Below are positions 14,670 through 17,742 of a stretch of 17,742 nucleotides of DNA, in pieces. Below the pieces are notes generated by a model. That model searched no databases, was not told the DNA's origin, and worked only from the letters and a program-made list of their open reading frames with translations. Numbering within the stretch: position 1 is the stretch's first letter; every line of letters starts with the position of its first letter. The position numbers and the translations under genes were made by a program. Source of the DNA: Spirochaetales bacterium (GTDB lineage Bacteria > Spirochaetota > Spirochaetia > DSM-27196 > PWMO01); assembly GCA_007130025.1 (NCBI GenBank), contig SLTF01000464.1, forward strand, positions 1-17,742, read 5' to 3'.

Positions 14670-15098
14670 ATGAATCCAACACGAGTACTGGTAATCTGCG
14701 TTCATAACAGTTCCCGAAGCCAGATGGCCGAGGAGTATCTTCGCACGTACGGCGGCGACCGGGTAGTGGTCGAAAGCGCCGGGATCGAACCGGGAAGTCT
14801 CAACCCGGTGGTCGTCGAGCTCTTGAAGCGCGACGGCATCGATATCTCCGGCAAGGCGACCCAAAGCGTGTTCGATCTGCACGCGGCCGGCAAGCAGTAC
14901 GACTACGTCATTGCCGTCTGCAGCCCGGAGGCCAAGGAACAGTGTCCGATCTTTCCCGCCGAGAAGGAGCGCCTGCACTGGCCGTTTCCCGATCCGTCGG
15001 CGGTAACCGGAAGCTTCGAAGAAAAGGTGAAGGCGGTCGAGCCAATTCGTGATCAGATCCGTGAAGCGGTCCAGGAGTTTGTTCGCACCCGCCTATGA
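14670..15098 (+). CDS. ArsC-like arsenate reductase / low-molecular-weight tyrosine phosphatase fold
   Basis: This 142-aa cytosolic protein has the phosphatase-type P-loop at its N-terminus: C10-VHNSS-R16-S (Cx5R). The catalytic aspartate is D108 in WPFPDPS. Two further cysteines, C84 and C92 in AVCSPEAKEQCPIFP, match the redox pair of thioredoxin-coupled arsenate reductases, though spaced by seven residues rather than the six of Staphylococcus ArsC. The three-cysteine set favours arsenate reduction to arsenite over plain phosphatase activity. No ars regulator or arsenite pump is in the window. AAGGAG at 14652-14657 is 12 nt before the ATG, longer than ideal. The stop overlaps the next gene by ATGA, so it is coupled to the membrane protein. 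Confidence 0.85.
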   Translation: MNPTRVLVICVHNSSRSQMAEEYLRTYGGDRVVVESAGIEPGSLNPVVVELLKRDGIDISGKATQSVFDLHAAGKQYDYVIAVCSPEAKEQCPIFPAEKERLHWPFPDPSAVTGSFEEKVKAVEPIRDQIREAVQEFVRTRL

Positions 15099-15661
15099 CC
15101 GTGCGCCCCGTTGTGGAACCGTGGAAACTGGTCATTCGCTCGGTTGTGCTGCTGGGCCTTGTCTTCGGCGCCACGGTGGTAGTCCGTCTTCTGGATGTGC
15201 CGATTGAAGAGTTTGGCCGGCGTGCGGTTGCTCGCGGCGGCCTCGTGGGGGTCTTCGCCTTTGTGTTTCTGGTCGATACGTTTGTGGTGCCGGCCTCGCT
15301 TGACCTGCTCTTTCCGGTGACCATGGACTGGCCGCCGGTTCCCCTGCTGTTGGTAATGAGTGTTGCGTCGATTCTCGGTGGCTGCGCCGGGTACTGGATC
15401 GCACGGGGTTTCAGTCGGTGGCGCTACGTCGCGCGGACGGTGGCCGCGTACCGGGCGCGCGGTGAGCACATCATCGAGCGATACGGTATCTGGGCGGTGG
15501 TGCTCGCGGGGCTTACTCCCATTCCGTTTTCTACCGTCTCATGGATTGCGGGGATGGTTCGCATGCCGCCGGGCCTCTACGCCCTCGGCGCCCTCTCGAG
15601 GGCACCGCGCATCGTGATCTACTATCTGCTGATCCGCGCGGGGCTCACGCTCATCGGGTAA
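15095..15661 (+). CDS. VTT-domain (DedA/YqaA-like) small membrane protein
   Basis: This 188-aa inner-membrane protein has about five hydrophobic segments: 11-33 ([20 protein letters not shown]), 50-70 ([20 protein letters not shown]), 82-103 ([20 protein letters not shown]), 130-153 and 158-185. The block [20 protein letters not shown], then WIAGM, is the VTT/SNARE-associated signature as seen in YqaA-type proteins: an aromatic-G start, TPIP and the small-residue re-entrant loop. Some DedA-superfamily members translocate undecaprenyl phosphate or other lipids; the function of this branch is unknown. Translational coupling to the ArsC-like gene suggests a joint task. Its last 11 bp overlap the convergent endonuclease IV gene, leaving no space for a terminator. 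Confidence 0.75.
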   Translation: MTVRPVVEPWKLVIRSVVLLGLVFGATVVVRLLDVPIEEFGRRAVARGGLVGVFAFVFLVDTFVVPASLDLLFPVTMDWPPVPLLLVMSVASILGGCAGYWIARGFSRWRYVARTVAAYRARGEHIIERYGIWAVVLAGLTPIPFSTVSWIAGMVRMPPGLYALGALSRAPRIVIYYLLIRAGLTLIG

Positions 15662-16517
15662 GTCCCGCAAACTCGTACAGCAGGGCGATTTCATCGGCCC
15701 ACCGATCGGGATCGACGGTCTCCAGCACCAGCGGCATGTCATCCAGGCGAGGATCCTGCATCATCGCCCGGAAACCGGCAAGTCCGATGGTTCCTTCCCC
15801 GAGGCTGTGGTGACGGTCCTTCCGGCTTCCAAGCTCGACCTTGGCGTCGTTTACGTGTACTCCGCGCAGATACTCCAGGCCGATGATCCGCTCGTACTCG
15901 TCCATCATCGCATTCCAGCCGTTGGCGGTGCGGATGTCGTACCCTGCGGCAAATACGTGGCAGGTGTCGATGCAGACCCCCACGCGCTCTTTGCAGACCA
16001 CCTGATCGATGATGGCCGCAATCTGCTCGAATCGGTAGCCGATGTTGGAGCCCTGCCCGGCGGTGGTTTCGATGACGAGTCGCACCCGGGAAGCAGCTCC
16101 CGTGTCGGTGGCGCGGTGAATGGCATTGATCCCCGCGGCGATCGTCGCGATGCACGCGGCCTCATCCACCTGGTTGAGATGCGCGCCGGGATGGAAATTC
16201 ACCGCCACAAGGCCAAGCTGTCCGGCGCGAACAACCTCGTCCTCCAGTGCCGCCACGCTCTTGGCGCGCGTTTCGTCGTTGGGAGAGCCAATATTGATGA
16301 GGTAGCTGTCGTGGGGAAGAACGTGGAGCGGATCAAAACCGCACTCGTCCAGGTTCCGGCGGAACCCAGTTATGCTCTCCTCGGAAAGCGGTTTGGCGTT
16401 CCACTGCCGCTGGTTCTTGGTGAACAGGGCAAAGGCGCGGGCGCCGATATCACGGGCGTTCAGCGGCGCGTTCTCCACACCGCCGGATGCGCTCACGTGG
16501 GCTCCAATGAATTTCAT
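15651..16517 (-). CDS. nfo: Endonuclease IV (AP endonuclease)
   Basis: This 288-aa DNA-repair enzyme cuts 5' to abasic sites and removes blocked 3' ends. It starts [20 protein letters not shown], the classic Nfo N-terminus, and length matches E. coli Nfo (285 aa). Zinc-ligand regions are visible: [15 protein letters not shown] in the conserved [11 protein letters not shown] segment, [24 protein letters not shown], and HVNDAK, then ERKDRHH-like [15 protein letters not shown] and VLETVDPD. All three family signatures are present. GGAGG lies 9 nt before the ATG at 16517. Reading further upstream to 16790 would add about 90 residues foreign to the family, so that start is rejected. A distant -10-like CATAGT (16577-16572) with TTGTCG 18 nt further could be its promoter, but weakly. 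Confidence 0.95.
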   Translation of the reverse strand: MKFIGAHVSASGGVENAPLNARDIGARAFALFTKNQRQWNAKPLSEESITGFRRNLDECGFDPLHVLPHDSYLINIGSPNDETRAKSVAALEDEVVRAGQLGLVAVNFHPGAHLNQVDEAACIATIAAGINAIHRATDTGAASRVRLVIETTAGQGSNIGYRFEQIAAIIDQVVCKERVGVCIDTCHVFAAGYDIRTANGWNAMMDEYERIIGLEYLRGVHVNDAKVELGSRKDRHHSLGEGTIGLAGFRAMMQDPRLDDMPLVLETVDPDRWADEIALLYEFAGLTR

Positions 16518-16571
16518 TCCGTGCAACCTCCAATCTGACGTGGAATCGACGCGGATACGTGATACCTTCAC

Positions 16572-16601
16572 ACTATGCGCATTGTTTGCCGGCTTCGACA
16601 A
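16572..16601 (-). promoter_or_regulatory. Weak candidate promoter of nfo
   Basis: On the minus strand, TTGTCG (16601-16596) and CATAGT (16577-16572) each match four of six consensus bases and are 18 nt apart. The leader to the ATG at 16517 would be about 48 nt. The region between nfo and the divergent sensor gene (16518-16632) holds nothing else I can support. Confidence 0.25.
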
Positions 16602-16632
16602 CCGGGTTTGAGTTGGTGGGAGTGCTATCCTC

Positions 16633-17742
16633 TTGAAGCGTAACCCCGTGACGCAGCTTGCCGCCGGATCCCGTTCGGTACTCGCCCGATTGCTCATGAT
16701 CGTACTGTGCGCGATAACGCCGGTTTTTGGTGTTGTGCTCTGGACGGGATTCCAACTCCAGCGCACCACGCAGGAACAGGCGGTCGACAAGGCGGTCCAG
16801 GCGCTTTCCTCGATCGAGAATCAGCAACGAATGGTGTTTCATTCGTCCCGGCAGCTGCTGGTCAGCCTTTCGCTCTGGCCCTCGATCGACGAGCGAAACA
16901 CCGAGCGGCTCAACAGTCTGCTGGCGGATCAGCTCTCGGTTCACGGAACGTACGCGACAATCGTGATCGCGGACCCCAACGGTTGGATCTTCGCGTCGGC
17001 CCACCCGGGAACCGAGGGATTCAGCGTCGCCGACCGGGACTATTTTCAACGGGCGATGGAGACCGGCCGTTTCTCGGTAGGATCGCTGGTGTCCAGCCGC
17101 ACCACAGGGTCTCCCGTTGTTCCCTTTGTATTGCCGGTGTTCGACGACGCCGGCGAGTTTGATGCGTTGATCATCGCCTCGTACCTGATTGATGACTATC
17201 ACGCGCTCTTCTCGGGAGGGGCCGTGCCCCCGGGCTGGACCGCCGAAATCATCGATCGAAACGGCATCTATCTGTTTCGCTACCCGCTCGTTGCGGCCAC
17301 ACCGCTTGGAACTTCCGTCGACCCGTCGCTGCTTGCACTGCTGAGGTCAAGCCCTCGAGTGCGGGAAACGTGGACCGACCCCCTGGGGAACGAACAGTTT
17401 GTAGTGTCGGCCGCAATTCCCGCCGATCCGCTGACGGATCTTCCCGATCTGTACCTTCTGGTGCGCGCGCCCGCTGAAACCATTTTTCTCCCCGGGCGGG
17501 GGATCGTCTGGAACCTCGCAACCCTCGCGGTGTTGTCTCTTGCGTTTGCCGCCGCGGTGACCACGGTGCTGGGTCGACGTACCATCATCCGGCGTCTGAA
17601 TCTGCTTGTGGCCGCCTCGGATGCCATCGCCTGTGGAGATCTCTCGGTGCGAAGCGGGGTGGCGCACGATCGCGGAGAGATTGGCGCGGTGGCGGCCGCG
17701 TTTGACGCCATGGCCGAAGCGCTGCAGGCGCGCGAAGAGGCG
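16633..17742 (+). CDS. Cache-domain membrane sensor with HAMP domain (3' end outside window)
   Basis: The frame runs to the last base, giving 370 visible residues from the TTG at 16633. An in-frame TGA at 16609 limits the start. TTG follows GGTGGGAG (16615-16622) by 10 nt; GTG at 16648 is the alternative. TM1 lies at about 20-38 ([18 protein letters not shown]). A periplasmic dCache-type domain follows (about 40-280), with the conserved [33 protein letters not shown] and [15 protein letters not shown] blocks. TM2 is at about 290-312 ([20 protein letters not shown]) and a HAMP linker at about 313-365 ([18 protein letters not shown]). The output domain (histidine kinase, GGDEF, chemotaxis or phosphatase) is beyond the window. 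Cache sensors bind small organic ligands outside the membrane. Confidence 0.88.
   Translation, partial: MKRNPVTQLAAGSRSVLARLLMIVLCAITPVFGVVLWTGFQLQRTTQEQAVDKAVQALSSIENQQRMVFHSSRQLLVSLSLWPSIDERNTERLNSLLADQLSVHGTYATIVIADPNGWIFASAHPGTEGFSVADRDYFQRAMETGRFSVGSLVSSRTTGSPVVPFVLPVFDDAGEFDALIIASYLIDDYHALFSGGAVPPGWTAEIIDRNGIYLFRYPLVAATPLGTSVDPSLLALLRSSPRVRETWTDPLGNEQFVVSAAIPADPLTDLPDLYLLVRAPAETIFLPGRGIVWNLATLAVLSLAFAAAVTTVLGRRTIIRRLNLLVAASDAIACGDLSVRSGVAHDRGEIGAVAAAFDAMAEALQAREEA

Noticed and set aside
16518..16790. Longer nfo reading frame starting at 16790
   Set aside because: The extra residues overlap the start of the divergent sensor gene and are not part of endonuclease IV; the ATG at 16517 has GGAGG.
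1..17742. CRISPR array, insertion sequence, prophage or toxin-antitoxin pair
   Set aside because: No regularly spaced repeats, transposase, integrase or small gene pair was seen on either strand.

Overview
The window is gene-dense, GC-rich bacterial DNA with 14 protein-coding genes (two cut by the window edges). No rRNA, intact tRNA, CRISPR array or mobile element was seen. The efflux operon encodes an outer-membrane channel, so the host has two membranes. The periplasmic adaptor lacks the usual alpha-helical hairpin, as in the spirochaete Borrelia BesA. With the high GC and the mix of sugar-acid, ferredoxin and HD-GYP genes, a free-living Spirochaetaceae-type spirochaete is the best guess. 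This is inference, not proof.

Layout. (1) 1-6872, plus strand: a tightly overlapping efflux operon with a tandem-TetR regulator (5' end missing), a TolC-like channel, a lipoprotein adaptor, an RND pump and a small PII-like protein, joined by ATGA or TGATG overlaps. (2) 6856-9370, minus strand: a GAF + HD-GYP protein, and upstream of it an AlaX-type alanyl-tRNA editing protein. (3) 9437-12121, plus strand: a sugar-acid operon with an IclR regulator, KDG kinase and KDPG aldolase. It is driven by a near-consensus sigma70 promoter (TTGACA-17-TATGAT) with a candidate operator just downstream. (4) 12129-13082, minus strand: an AEC-family permease. (5) 13168-14196, plus strand: a YghZ-type aldo/keto reductase ending at a strong bidirectional terminator. 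(6) 14319-14504, minus strand: a [4Fe-4S] ferredoxin. Divergent from it (14670-15661) is an ArsC-like reductase translationally coupled to a VTT-domain membrane protein. An 18-bp perfect inverted repeat sits in the promoter region they share. (7) 15651-16517, minus strand: endonuclease IV. (8) 16633 to the window end, plus strand: the N-terminal part of a Cache-HAMP sensor.

How the genes work together. The first operon is a complete tripartite efflux system with its own regulator and a probable PII-type modulator. The IclR operon turns 2-keto-3-deoxygluconate into pyruvate and glyceraldehyde 3-phosphate (the lower Entner-Doudoroff/uronate branch). The neighbouring permease and aldehyde reductase may serve the same physiology, but that is only positional. 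Convergent genes meet with almost no space: 17-bp overlap, 7-bp gap, 11-bp overlap. Three minus-strand genes have a -10-like box 6-7 nt before the ATG and no Shine-Dalgarno, suggesting leaderless mRNAs. There is no gene-free stretch over 300 bases.
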